Source of the DNA: Ruminococcaceae bacterium UBA1236
GTDB taxonomy: Bacteria; Bacillota; Clostridia; Oscillospirales; Acutalibacteraceae
Direction: 5' to 3'
NCBI GenBank assembly: GCA_002309055.1
Contig: DBWO01000052.1
Coordinates: forward strand, 38,104 to 74,925
DNA: 36,822 nt
Positions 24,409-32,109 of the stretch are shown in pieces; the stretch's first letter is position 1; every line of letters starts with the position of its first letter. The position numbers were made by a program, and so were the translations under genes. Under the pieces are notes generated by a model, which was not told the origin of the DNA, did not search any database, and saw nothing but the letters and a program-made list of their open reading frames with translations.

Positions 24409-24978
24409 ATGAAAGCTGGTGGGGCGTTGGACAACAGAATAACCGGGCTTGTCGAGAGCGCCCGCCTCGGAAACGCGGATGCATTCGGAGAGCTTTACGA
24501 GATTTATCGCAAAGAAATGTACGCATACGCGTGCAGTATAACCGGCGACTCGTTCGCGGCGGAGGACGCCGTTAGCGAAGCGGTGGTATCCGCGTTCAAG
24601 CAGATTAAAAACCTGCGCGACGTTGCATCTTTCAAGGGCTGGCTTTTCAGAATTCTTCACGCCGAGAGCTGCAAGCAGTTCAACGCGCGCATGTCTCATA
24701 TGACCCTTGAGGAAGGCGCTCCCGTCACGGAGCAGTCCGGCGGCGGAGGCATTGACAATCTTGAGCTTTCGCTTGAGCTAAAAAGCGCGCTCAAGGTGCT
24801 CACCCCCGAAGAAAAAGAAATAGTAATGCTCAAAACAATGGGCGAATACACATCCAAAGAAATATCCGAAATTACGGGTCTCAACCACGCTACGGTGAGG
24901 TCCAAGCTGTCAAGGGCTCTCGCAAAGCTGAGGGCCGAGCTCGAAAATAACGGGAAAGGAGGCGGCAACAATGGATAA
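24409..24978 (+). CDS. ECF-type RNA polymerase sigma factor
   Basis: The 189-residue protein has sigma region 2 at about residues 20-80 (DAFGELYEIYRKEMYAYA, AAEDAVSEAVVSAFK, GWLFRILHAES) and sigma region 4 at about 128-180 (LTPEEKEIVMLKTM, YTSKEISEITGLNHATVRSK). No sigma-1.1 or region 3 is present, as in extracytoplasmic-function factors. The ATG at 24409 lacks a good ribosome site; the TTG at 24427 with GGTGGGG upstream is an alternative start. It overlaps the membrane beta-propeller gene by 8 bp, suggesting sigma/anti-sigma control. Confidence 0.9.
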   Translation: MKAGGALDNRITGLVESARLGNADAFGELYEIYRKEMYAYACSITGDSFAAEDAVSEAVVSAFKQIKNLRDVASFKGWLFRILHAESCKQFNARMSHMTLEEGAPVTEQSGGGGIDNLELSLELKSALKVLTPEEKEIVMLKTMGEYTSKEISEITGLNHATVRSKLSRALAKLRAELENNGKGGGNNG

Positions 24979-26899
24979 GAATAACAGAGATGAAGAAATG
25001 CTTCTCCGGCTTCAGAAAGCGTTCAGAGAAGACGCGGAAAGCATAGAAACTCCCGAATCTCTTTCAAAAGAGAATATCACGGCTCTGCTCAGAGATGTGC
25101 AGCCGGACAATGTTGTGCCGCTTTCCGGGGCGCGCAGAAAGCCGAAGAATCCCCTTCCCAGGATTGCGGCGATAGCGGCAAGCTTTGTGCTTGTTATGGC
25201 AGTTGCGGTTGTCGCAAGGCATGCGCACAACAGCAACGACCTCGGCCTCAAGGGCGCGTTTGAGGGCTTCAAGATAGATAACCTCGTCAAGAGCATCACC
25301 TCAAAGGAAGAGCTTGACAGAGCGGTCAGCGAAATAATCGGCGGAAACAAAAAAGCCGAAAACTCCCCGGCAGATACCGCGGGAGAGGCCGCGCCGGCGC
25401 AGCCTGCCGACAAAGAAACCGCCGAGCCCGCGATAGTTGTTGAAAAGCCCGCGCCTGCGAATGTTGTCAGCAACAAGGGTTTCGAAGCGGATATAGTTAA
25501 ATACAGCGGCGGATACCTTTACGTGCTCACCCCCGCTATTGACGGGAGCACGGGAACCCCCACTCAGGTTATTAAGGTAATAAAAACCTCGCCGTCGGGC
25601 GAAATGCAGGAGAGCGCTCTTATTGAGCTTCGCGACGCAGGCATGTCCGCCTCTTCCGACGAGTGTTTTGAAATTCAGATTAAGGGCAGCACCCTTATCG
25701 CTCTTATCGGCCGCAAGGATTATTCCGGCTCGGATTCCGGCTCTGATCCGCAAAGCAGCACGCTCACGCTTTTCTATGATATAAGCAACCCCGAGGCGCC
25801 CTCACTTATGAGCACCCGCAGTCAGGACGGTGCGTTTGCCGCGTCCGACCTCAAGGGTGATACCCTCTGGCTTGTGACAACCGGCACGCTTTCAAACTCC
25901 AACCCCGTTCCTTCAATCACGGAGGACGGCAGCAGATATGACCTGAGCGCGGACAGGGATGAAATCACCGCCTGCGAAAACGCGAGAGAAAACGCTTATC
26001 TGCTTATCGGCGCCTGCAACATAAACCGCGCGGGCGAGGGCACATCGGTGCTTGAGCTTATCGGATGCGGAGCAAACTCCGGCATCTCAATTTCCGGCAG
26101 CGGCGTTTACATCTCAAGGCAGTTTGCGGCCGTTGACACGGGTGACAAGCGCACCGAGATTTATCACGTTGCCTCCGAGGGCGGAAAGCTCACACTCGCG
26201 GGCACATACTCGCTTGACGGCACTCTTCCGGCAGGCATCAACGCTCAGAATGATTCCGGCGTATATTACATCCGCAGTGATTCCGGCAAGCTTTACGCCG
26301 GCGCTCTGACAAAGGACCTCAAGAAGATTAACGAGGAGACAGACCTTGGTCTTGACGGCAATTCCGCGTGCGTTTTCATAGGCAACACGGCTTATGTCGC
26401 GGGCGGCGAAACGGGCAGGGCTGTCCGCTTCAGCGGCGGCGAAATCACTGTTTCGGACGCTCCCGCGCACAGGGCGGATTCAGCCATCTACCGCATCACG
26501 GATAAATCCGTTATCGAAATATGCGCGCCCGGCAAAAACGGCGCAACCGTTATAAACTGCTACGGCAGCGACGGCGCGTCTTCATCTTACTCATTCACAA
26601 AGGGCGAAAGGCCCCTGCTCAGCGATTCCAGAGCAATACTCATTGACTCCGAGCGAGGAATTTTCGGCATTCCCGTAATTATCCCCGGCAGTAATACCGA
26701 AAGCAGCGCGTACATTCTTTTCGCAGTTTCGGGCGGAAAAATTGAGAAGACGGGCGAATATATACACGACGGAAACTACATCGGAGACGCCGCCACAAGA
26801 GCGGCTCTCTCCGGCAACATTCTCTACACCGTATCGGGCGCAAAGATAACAGCTTTCACCCTTTCGGACGCCAAGGCACAGGCGGCATATATCTACTGA
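24971..26899 (+). CDS. Membrane-anchored beta-propeller protein, candidate anti-sigma factor
   Basis: Residues 1-62 are cytoplasmic and charged, about 64-83 form one membrane helix (IAAIAASFVLVMAVAVVA), and 90-165 is a Glu/Ala/Pro-rich linker. The remaining ~470 residues are an extracellular domain of the kind annotated as C-terminal beta-propeller. Its blades show as repeated short strands such as IVKYSGGYLYVLT, IQIKGSTLIALIG and GNILYTVSGAKITAF. The topology and overlap with the sigma gene suggest it holds the sigma factor and senses an outside signal. The N-terminal part shows no clear zinc-binding anti-sigma motif, so this is inference. GGAGGC lies 6 nt before the ATG. Confidence 0.8.
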   Translation: MDKNNRDEEMLLRLQKAFREDAESIETPESLSKENITALLRDVQPDNVVPLSGARRKPKNPLPRIAAIAASFVLVMAVAVVARHAHNSNDLGLKGAFEGFKIDNLVKSITSKEELDRAVSEIIGGNKKAENSPADTAGEAAPAQPADKETAEPAIVVEKPAPANVVSNKGFEADIVKYSGGYLYVLTPAIDGSTGTPTQVIKVIKTSPSGEMQESALIELRDAGMSASSDECFEIQIKGSTLIALIGRKDYSGSDSGSDPQSSTLTLFYDISNPEAPSLMSTRSQDGAFAASDLKGDTLWLVTTGTLSNSNPVPSITEDGSRYDLSADRDEITACENARENAYLLIGACNINRAGEGTSVLELIGCGANSGISISGSGVYISRQFAAVDTGDKRTEIYHVASEGGKLTLAGTYSLDGTLPAGINAQNDSGVYYIRSDSGKLYAGALTKDLKKINEETDLGLDGNSACVFIGNTAYVAGGETGRAVRFSGGEITVSDAPAHRADSAIYRITDKSVIEICAPGKNGATVINCYGSDGASSSYSFTKGERPLLSDSRAILIDSERGIFGIPVIIPGSNTESSAYILFAVSGGKIEKTGEYIHDGNYIGDAATRAALSGNILYTVSGAKITAFTLSDAKAQAAYIY

Positions 26900-26907
26900 T
26901 TTTCCAC

Positions 26908-26936
26908 TTGACAAATCAGAAAAATGCTATTATTAT
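26908..26936 (+). promoter_or_regulatory. Promoter of the VPKTG surface-protein gene
   Basis: TTGACA (26908-26913) and TATTAT (26931-26936) are 17 bp apart, just after the beta-propeller stop. It is a near-consensus vegetative promoter. Confidence 0.85.
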
Positions 26937-26975
26937 ATACTAAACAAATTATGTAAAGAAAAGGACTGAACGATT

Positions 26976-27503
26976 ATGAAGAAATCACTTTCACTTGTTC
27001 TTGCAGTTATCTTTGCTCTTGCGGCAATCTTTGCAGTAAGCACTCTCGTTTTTGCTGAAGACGAAGGCTCAAGCACTCAGGCAACCTCTGCAACAAGCGC
27101 TACAACAACGGCATCTACCACGGTTGTTACCAGACCCGCAAACGACAGAGACACCACCGCTTCCACCACCAAAGTAGGCGAAAGCACCACAAAAGCAGGC
27201 GAGAGCACCAGCGCTAACGCTCTTTCTCAGCTTGAGAGCCTTGTCAGCAAGCTTGACAACTCCACCACCACTCTCCCCAACTCCGCTAAGAATGACGATG
27301 CTCCCGTAGTTACCAACGCTCCCGGCCAGACTGCGTTTGTTAATGATGACACTACTGCTCCCGCAGCAACCACCAAGAAACCCGCAGTTGTCAACACCTA
27401 TGTTCCCAAGACCGGCAGCACAGCGGCTGTTCCCGCAATCGCAATCCTTGCTCTGCTTGCAGGCACCGCGGCAGTTGTAGCAGTTAAGAAGAACGACGAC
27501 TGA
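26976..27503 (+). CDS. Small Thr/Ser-rich surface protein with a VPKTG sortase-type signal
   Basis: This is a 175-residue exported protein. Residues 1-27 are a signal peptide. A Thr/Ser/Ala-rich low-complexity stretch (about 30-85), a short helical piece (ANALSQLESLVSKLDN) and a second Thr-rich part follow. The end has VPKTG at 143-147, a hydrophobic helix (about 151-170) and the tail KKNDD, the layout of a sortase substrate with V for L in the usual LPxTG. No sortase gene is in the window. A simple wall-spanning or mucin-like role is inferred. It has its own strong promoter and terminator, so it is probably a separate, highly expressed unit. Confidence 0.8.
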   Translation: MKKSLSLVLAVIFALAAIFAVSTLVFAEDEGSSTQATSATSATTTASTTVVTRPANDRDTTASTTKVGESTTKAGESTSANALSQLESLVSKLDNSTTTLPNSAKNDDAPVVTNAPGQTAFVNDDTTAPAATTKKPAVVNTYVPKTGSTAAVPAIAILALLAGTAAVVAVKKNDD

Positions 27504-27525
27504 TACATAGCTTAAAACCAAATTT

Positions 27526-27561
27526 TAAGGGCTTACAGGTTTTCTGTAAGCCCTTATTTTT
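27526..27561. terminator. Strong terminator between convergent genes
   Basis: TAAGGGCTTACAG (27526-27538) pairs perfectly with CTGTAAGCCCTTA (27544-27556), a 13-bp stem followed by five T. On the minus strand AAATTTTGG follows, so it may also serve the gene at 27570. Confidence 0.95.
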
Positions 27562-27569
27562 ATATTGAT

Positions 27570-28094
27570 TTACACTTTAGGGAAGAGAGACCAGAAGAAA
27601 TAGCGGATTCTGAAAATAATATTATCAAAGAATTCCGCGATTTTCTCAAATAAGCTCTTTTCCCGGGGTTCGTCTTCGCGGTATGAGCTGCCGGTAACGG
27701 TCAGCGCGATTTCCGCAGTGAAGGGGACATCGCACCCGTCCGCTTTTTCGCTGTTTATGAAGTATTCGGTTCTGCCGTCCCTGAGATAATATCCTTTTTC
27801 GGGGGTGAAGGTTATCTGCGCTCTGTAGCCGACGCCGTCCAGGTAGGTGTCGCCCTCGTTTGCGGTAATTCTGTTTCCGCCTTCGCCGGTGTAATAAACG
27901 CAGGTGATTTTTGCACTGTATTTTTCCGGCTCTTCCGTGTGGAGCGCGCTGTATTCAACCTTATCGCCCACGCAGGGGTAATTCACTTTTGCGTATGCTC
28001 TGTCTACCGGTGTTTGCGCAAACGCATTTGCGGTGAACAGCGCGGCAGTAAGCGCGCACAGGAGCAGAGCGGAAATTGCTTTGAGAAGTTTCAT
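27570..28094 (-). CDS. Exported protein of unknown function with amphipathic C-terminal tail
   Basis: It is 174 residues with a signal peptide (1-26, ANAFA). A beta-rich middle section (AKVNYPCVGDKVEYSA, YRAQITFTPEKGYYLRD, PFTAEIALTVTGSS) could be an Ig-like or similar sandwich. It ends in a charged linker followed by an aromatic/basic tail containing FEKIAEFFDNIIFRIRYFF. I do not recognise the family. It starts one base after the stop of the phosphatase gene and is therefore translationally coupled to it, although the ribosome site is weak. Confidence 0.75.
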   Translation of the reverse strand: MKLLKAISALLLCALTAALFTANAFAQTPVDRAYAKVNYPCVGDKVEYSALHTEEPEKYSAKITCVYYTGEGGNRITANEGDTYLDGVGYRAQITFTPEKGYYLRDGRTEYFINSEKADGCDVPFTAEIALTVTGSSYREDEPREKSLFEKIAEFFDNIIFRIRYFFWSLFPKV

Positions 28095-28095
28095 T

Positions 28096-29472
28096 TTATT
28101 CGTCTTCGCCTTTCGCGGGGCCGAGGTATTTTGCGCAGAGCATAGTCATATCGTCAAACTGGTCGTTGCCCTCGATAAAATCATCAACACTCGCCTTGAC
28201 CGTCTCTATTATCCCGGCCGCGTTTTCGTTTTCTTTGCCGGCAAGGCATTCAAGCAGCCGGTCATCGCCGAAGAGCTTGTGGCCGGATGTTTCCGCCTCA
28301 ACAACGCCGTCGGTGTAGAGGAGGATTGTTTCGCCGGGATTCAGCTTTGCGGTGTGCTCTTTATAAAACATATCTTCCATGCCGGCGAGCACAAATCCGT
28401 TCTTTACTTTTACGAAATCCACCCTGCCGTCTGAGATGATTGCCGGGGGATTGTGGCCTGCGCTCACAAATGTGATTTCGCCTGTCGCGAGTTCGAGAAT
28501 GCCGACCCATAAAGTCACAAACATGCCCGCTTCATTTCTCGCGCACAGCGCGTTGTTTGCCGTTTCAACTGCTCCCGAGAGGCTCGGTATATCTCTCACG
28601 CAGTTCTGAAGCGTGGTTTTGGCGGTTGCCATAAAGAGAGCCGCGGGCACGCCCTTGCCCGAAACATCACCGATTACGAGGGCAATTCTGCCGCTGTCAA
28701 CAAAGAACGCGTCATAAAAATCGCCGCCGACCTCTTTCGCCGCTTCCATAAACGCGGCAACGTTCAGCTCTTTGGCTCCGGGGTATTCGTCGCCGATATT
28801 CGGCAGCATTGAACGCTGGATGGTCGTTGCAACCTCAAGCTCGGACTGAAGCCGGCTTTTTTCGGCCGAGAGTTCCCTCTGCTTTTCTATGTATGTGATT
28901 ATTGCTATCATCATCGCAAAGCCGAGGGCATTCACAATTATAAACGGAATTGCAATATCTTTTACGATGCCGAGCGCATATGAAAACGGTTTTACCATAA
29001 CGAGCACAACGCTCAGATGGAAGCACTCCATTACAGCGCCCGTAAGGAAAGCCCAGTAGGGCTTTGTGAGCATCTTGTGGTTGAAAGTAGATAAAAGGCC
29101 GCACATAAGACCTATGCTGCAGGTGGCCACGATGCAGGCGTGCGCGGTATCACCGCCGAGCGTGAGGCGGTGTATGCCGGCTATTGCGCCCGCAAGTATA
29201 CCAGCCACGGGGCCGCCCGTGAAGCCGGCGAGCATGGGGCCCACGTCACGCACGGAAACCACGGCTCCGCTGATATTGACACCGGAGATGTTGCCGTAAA
29301 TGCCGAAAATGCCGCCGAGAAGGCCTGCAATAATATAGTATTTGATGTTTGTTTTTTCTTTTGTTCTGAATTTCGTCAGCAGCTCACTGCCGCCGATAAA
29401 CGCCGATACCACAAGAATAACGGCGAGCGTACCGAACATTTTTGAAAACAAATCGTTTGCCGTGCCGGGCAT
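28096..29472 (-). CDS. 5TMR/LytS-like membrane sensor fused to a SpoIIE-type PP2C phosphatase
   Basis: Residues 1 to about 200 are a membrane domain of the LytS 5TMR type (GNISGVNISGAVVSVRDVGP, GGPVAGILAGAIAGIHR). A short coiled linker (KQRELSAEKSRLQSELEVAT) leads to the SpoIIE/RsbU-type phosphatase from about 225. Metal-binding and core motifs are EVGGDFYDAF, GDVSGKGVPAALFMA, SAGHNPP, LYTDGVVEA and FDDMTML. Such enzymes dephosphorylate anti-anti-sigma proteins or similar targets; no anti-sigma/anti-anti-sigma pair is adjacent. The 5TMR ligand is unknown. GGGGGG lies 5 nt before the ATG. Confidence 0.9.
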   Translation of the reverse strand: MPGTANDLFSKMFGTLAVILVVSAFIGGSELLTKFRTKEKTNIKYYIIAGLLGGIFGIYGNISGVNISGAVVSVRDVGPMLAGFTGGPVAGILAGAIAGIHRLTLGGDTAHACIVATCSIGLMCGLLSTFNHKMLTKPYWAFLTGAVMECFHLSVVLVMVKPFSYALGIVKDIAIPFIIVNALGFAMMIAIITYIEKQRELSAEKSRLQSELEVATTIQRSMLPNIGDEYPGAKELNVAAFMEAAKEVGGDFYDAFFVDSGRIALVIGDVSGKGVPAALFMATAKTTLQNCVRDIPSLSGAVETANNALCARNEAGMFVTLWVGILELATGEITFVSAGHNPPAIISDGRVDFVKVKNGFVLAGMEDMFYKEHTAKLNPGETILLYTDGVVEAETSGHKLFGDDRLLECLAGKENENAAGIIETVKASVDDFIEGNDQFDDMTMLCAKYLGPAKGEDE

Positions 29473-29502
29473 AGTATCCCCCCTGTGTTAATCATATATG
29501 GT

Positions 29503-29531
29503 AGTATATCACATAAAAAAGTGATTGTCAC
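29503..29531 (-). promoter_or_regulatory. Promoter of the phosphatase gene
   Basis: On the minus strand GTGACA (29526-29531) and TATACT (29503-29508) are 17 bp apart, about 30 bp before the start codon. Confidence 0.68.
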
Positions 29532-29637
29532 CAGAAAAAAAAGAAAATATTCATAAACGAAAAACGGTCAAATCAGTCCGAAACCCGTGTAATATAAAGG
29601 AACACGCAAAAAAAGAGTTTAAAAAAGAAAAAAACAC

Positions 29638-29666
29638 TTGACAAACTGCGTAATGGGGATTATAAT
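29638..29666 (+). promoter_or_regulatory. Consensus promoter of the 5S rRNA gene
   Basis: TTGACA (29638-29643), a 17-bp spacer and TATAAT (29661-29666) match the consensus perfectly. A-tracts immediately upstream (about 29607-29635) resemble an UP element. The start is predicted near 29673, roughly 28 bp before the mature 5S. Confidence 0.92.
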
Positions 29667-29700
29667 AATCGAGCATTCAGAAAACGTGACTGCGTTTTTA

Positions 29701-29816
<116 letters not shown>

Positions 29817-29825
29817 ACAACAAAG

Positions 29826-29857
29826 CAACCATCCAATAGGATGGTTGTTTTTCTTTT
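29826..29857 (+). terminator. Terminator of the 5S rRNA gene
   Basis: CAACCATCC (29826-29834) pairs with GGATGGTTG (29839-29847) around a 4-nt loop, followed by TTTTTCTTTTC. Confidence 0.93.
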
Positions 29858-29866
29858 CTCTTCGGT

Positions 29867-30580
29867 TTAAACTATGTATTCTCCGGGCTTCAGATGAGGT
29901 CTCTCGTTCACGCAGTCAAATATGACCTCGCCGTATTTGTTTGTGCTGTCCTTGTAAAAGAGTATCCTTGTAAGGCCCGTGTTGCTCAGGCGGAAATCCT
30001 GCCTCGGCTGAAAGTCCGAAAAACCGAGCAGGGAAAAAATCATATATGTCAGAAAGCCCGCGTGAGACACGAGGGCTATTTTTTCGCCCGAATTAAAGTG
30101 AGCGTCCATATAGTCAAACACAGAGCGCGCCCTTGCAAAATATCTTTCCTCGTGCTCATAGGGCGTTTCGTCGGGCACGGAGAGAAGCGCACCGGGGTCT
30201 GTGCCGGGCGCCCTGAAAACATCCACATCCGGGCACAGTGCGCATATCTGCTCAAATGTATGCCCTCTGTATTCCGCCGGCATTCCTAGCTCGCACGCGT
30301 CGGGCAGCACAAATATGCTCCTGCTTGTCTGTCTTGACGCAACTGCGGCCGCAGTCTGCGCGGCGCGGCGAAGGCCGCTTGAAAACACCGCGTCAAATCC
30401 GTAATCCGCGAGATAGGCGCTCAGCTTTTCCGCCTGCGCCTCTCCGGAAGCGGACAGCAGCGGGTCGTGCATCTCGGTGAAATTACCCTGCGGGTCTATG
30501 CCCGCGTTTGCCGTGCTTTCGCCGTGGCGTATCAGTGTCAGTTCGCGCAGAAGGACGGGTTCGGTATTGTTTTCTTCCAT
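29867..30580 (-). CDS. Histidine phosphatase family protein (phosphoglycerate-mutase-like)
   Basis: The 237-residue protein carries the RHG motif with the catalytic His in LTLIRHGESTANAG, SSGLRRAAQTAAAVA, an acidic CELGMPAEYRG and the second His in ALVSHAGFLTYM. Members range from cofactor-dependent phosphoglycerate mutase to broad phosphatases. The insertion around 110-135 and the length argue against classical GpmA, so the substrate is left open. A histidinol-phosphate phosphatase role for the his pathway is conceivable but has no direct support. AGGTGATT precedes the ATG. Confidence 0.85.
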   Translation of the reverse strand: MEENNTEPVLLRELTLIRHGESTANAGIDPQGNFTEMHDPLLSASGEAQAEKLSAYLADYGFDAVFSSGLRRAAQTAAAVASRQTSRSIFVLPDACELGMPAEYRGHTFEQICALCPDVDVFRAPGTDPGALLSVPDETPYEHEERYFARARSVFDYMDAHFNSGEKIALVSHAGFLTYMIFSLLGFSDFQPRQDFRLSNTGLTRILFYKDSTNKYGEVIFDCVNERPHLKPGEYIV

Positions 30581-30597
30581 ATAATCACCTGCAAATA

Positions 30598-30623
30598 AAG
30601 CCGTGTCTCAGGCGACACGGCTT
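30598..30623. terminator. Terminator after the efp/zinc-ribbon genes
   Basis: AAGCCGTGTC (30598-30607) pairs with GACACGGCTT (30614-30623). The minus-strand T-tract is short (TTTATTTG), the plus-strand one TTTTGTTATTTG. Confidence 0.75.
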
Positions 30624-30640
30624 TTGTTATTTGTTTAAAA

Positions 30641-31054
30641 TCAGTCTTCTTCGTCCGCGCAGTCTTCACAGTCGCAGTCAAAGTCAAATTCGAGAAGCTC
30701 GCCGCAAGCGGGGCACTCCATGCTGCCTTCTTCGAGAATTTCGCCGTCAACGGTGATTACTTCGCCGCAGGAGGGGCAGTCAATCTCATAGAGGTCTTCG
30801 CCGCAGCAGCAGTCGTCATCATAATCGGGGCCTTCGTCGTAAACATATTCCTCAAGATCCGCAAGGTCGGTGTCAACAGCGTCAAGCTGGTCGATAACCT
30901 CGTCGATATCCGCGTCTATGTCGTCGATTGCGCCCGCCATTTCGGCGATGATGTCTATGATGTTGCGCATGAGCTTGTCGGCGTCGGTTGCTTCGCCGAG
31001 CTTCATGCCGTCTGCAAGGCCTTTGAGATAAGCCGCTTTTTCGTACATTGACAT
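30641..31054 (-). CDS. CD1247-type protein with C-terminal zinc ribbon
   Basis: The 137-residue protein has an N-terminal helical part (YEKAAYLKGLADGMKLGEATD then KLMRNIIDIIAEMAGAIDDID) matching the CD1247 N-terminal domain. The highly acidic middle carries the cluster CCCG. The C-terminal zinc ribbon has CPSCGE and CPACGE, with a final CDCEDC. The role is unknown; it is often found next to efp in Clostridia, from memory. An AGGAGG site precedes the ATG and the gap to efp is 13 bp. Confidence 0.83.
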   Translation of the reverse strand: MSMYEKAAYLKGLADGMKLGEATDADKLMRNIIDIIAEMAGAIDDIDADIDEVIDQLDAVDTDLADLEEYVYDEGPDYDDDCCCGEDLYEIDCPSCGEVITVDGEILEEGSMECPACGELLEFDFDCDCEDCADEED

Positions 31055-31067
31055 AGTGATGTCCTCC

Positions 31068-31625
31068 TTATGCTCTGCTCAGGTATTCGCCTGTGCGTGT
31101 GTCGATAAGAATCATTTCGCCTTCCTCGATGAAGAGGGGAACCTTTACCTCTGCGCCGGTCTCAACCACAGCGGGTTTGGTGGCGTTGGTTGCGGTGTTG
31201 CCCGCAAAGCCGGGGTCGGTCTTGGTGACCTGAAGGGTGACCGATGTGGGGGGCTCAACGCCGAAAACGTTGCCCTTGTAGGAAAGGATGCGGCAGGTAA
31301 CGTTTTCTTTTACAAACTTGAAGTTGTCGGGAAGAGTTGAGGCGGAGATGGGAACGAGCTCGTATGTTTCGGGATCCATGAAATAATAAAGGTCGCCGTC
31401 AACATAGGAGAATTCCATATCCTTGCGCTCAATGTAAGCGGTGGGGAACTTGTCGGTGGGGTTGAATGTACGCTCAACAACAGCGCCGCCGATAACGTTT
31501 CTGATTTTAGTTCTTACAAAAGCAGCGCCTTTGCCGGGCTTAACGTGCTGGAACTCAATAATCTGATAAACCTGACCTTCCATTTCGAAGGTTACGCCGT
31601 TTCTGAAATCGCCTGCTGAAACCAT
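31068..31625 (-). CDS. efp: Translation elongation factor P
   Basis: EF-P relieves ribosomes stalled at polyproline stretches. It is 185 residues with three beta-barrel domains. The tip of domain I has HVKPGKGAAF with Lys32, the residue modified in several bacteria. RTFNPTDKFPTAYIERKDM, GFAGNTATNATKPAVVETG and the C-terminal IDTRTGEYLSRA are typical. AAGGAGAAATT precedes the ATG. No modification enzyme is in the window. Confidence 0.97.
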   Translation of the reverse strand: MVSAGDFRNGVTFEMEGQVYQIIEFQHVKPGKGAAFVRTKIRNVIGGAVVERTFNPTDKFPTAYIERKDMEFSYVDGDLYYFMDPETYELVPISASTLPDNFKFVKENVTCRILSYKGNVFGVEPPTSVTLQVTKTDPGFAGNTATNATKPAVVETGAEVKVPLFIEEGEMILIDTRTGEYLSRA

Positions 31626-31667
31626 AAATAATTTCTCCTTATGTGTGAATTTAGTTTATACACAGTT

Positions 31668-31696
31668 ATTCTATACTATAAAGCGCAGTTTTTCAA
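31668..31696 (-). promoter_or_regulatory. Promoter of efp
   Basis: On the minus strand TTGAAA (31691-31696) and TAGAAT (31668-31673) are 17 bp apart, about 43 bp upstream of the start codon. Confidence 0.6.
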
Positions 31697-31725
31697 GCTT
31701 TTTTTGGCGAAACGCCGAAAAAACA

Positions 31726-31991
31726 GTGCTCCGCACCGCCCGAAGGGGCGATGAGGAGAAAATGAAATGCGGCTTCGCTGCATGAATTACGCTTTGCGCA
31801 TGAAATGATACTCCGTATCATGAATTGCACCCGTGGTGCATTGATGGGAGCAAAGCTCCGTTTGTATTGTTTATGTCCGTTTACGGAAACACATTGTAGG
31901 GAGCGGCGTCCCGACGCTCCGATGTGCCGAAGGCGCATTGACAGTAGGGCACGCATACATGCGTGCCGCAACAAAGGATATGCGGAGCATA
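31726..31991. repeat. Hairpin array A (about eleven short inverted repeats)
   Basis: No gene is credible here. Consecutive small hairpins are GTGC/GCAC (31726-31736), CGCCC/GGGCG (31737-31750), ATGCGGC/GCTGCAT (31767-31783), CGC/GCG (31790-31798), ATGATAC/GTATCAT (31805-31821), TGCACC/GGTGCA (31826-31840), GGAGC/GCTCC (31847-31859), TCCG/CGGA (31876-31887), GGAGCG/CGCTCC (31900-31920), ATGTGCC/GGCGCAT (31922-31938), GGCACGCAT/ATGCGTGCC (31948-31967) and TATGC/GCATA (31979-31991). Loops are mostly 3 nt. Spacers such as ATGAAAT and ATGAATT recur. It is homologous to array B in reverse. Confidence 0.85.
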
Positions 31992-32011
31992 ATATAATAT
32001 GTTTTATATAT

Positions 32012-32039
32012 AACCGTCTGTTATTACAGCCGGTTTTTT
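32012..32039 (+). terminator. Plus-strand terminator directly after hairpin array A
   Basis: AACCG-t-CTG (32012-32020) pairs with CAG-c-CGGTT (32027-32035) with one mismatch, followed by T. There is no plus-strand gene upstream of it, so what it terminates is unclear. Confidence 0.6.
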
Positions 32040-32073
32040 ATGCCCGGATATAATGCAGAAACAAAATATACTG

Positions 32074-32102
32074 TTGAAAACACTTGATTCAATGTGTTAT
32101 AC
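32074..32102 (+). promoter_or_regulatory. Promoter of the EVE-like/BspA-like unit
   Basis: TTGAAA (32074-32079) and TTATAC (32097-32102) are 17 bp apart (or TATACT with 18 bp). The predicted start near 32109 coincides with the 5' arm of the leader structure. Confidence 0.65.
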
Positions 32103-32109
32103 TGTATTT

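Noticed and set aside
29867..30580. Assignment as classical phosphoglycerate mutase GpmA
   Set aside because: Only the general RHG family motifs match; the length and middle part do not support GpmA specifically.
31702..31720. Terminator from GGCG-AAA-CGCC near the efp promoter
   Set aside because: T residues precede and A residues follow the stem on the plus strand, with the reverse order also wrong on the minus strand, so neither direction ends in a T-tract.
31693..31974. Open frames across hairpin array A
   Set aside because: They are by-products of short GC-rich palindromes without stop codons, with no ribosome site and no protein-like composition.
31726..31991. CRISPR array
   Set aside because: The units are different hairpins with short spacers rather than identical repeats with unique 30-40 nt spacers, and no cas gene is present.
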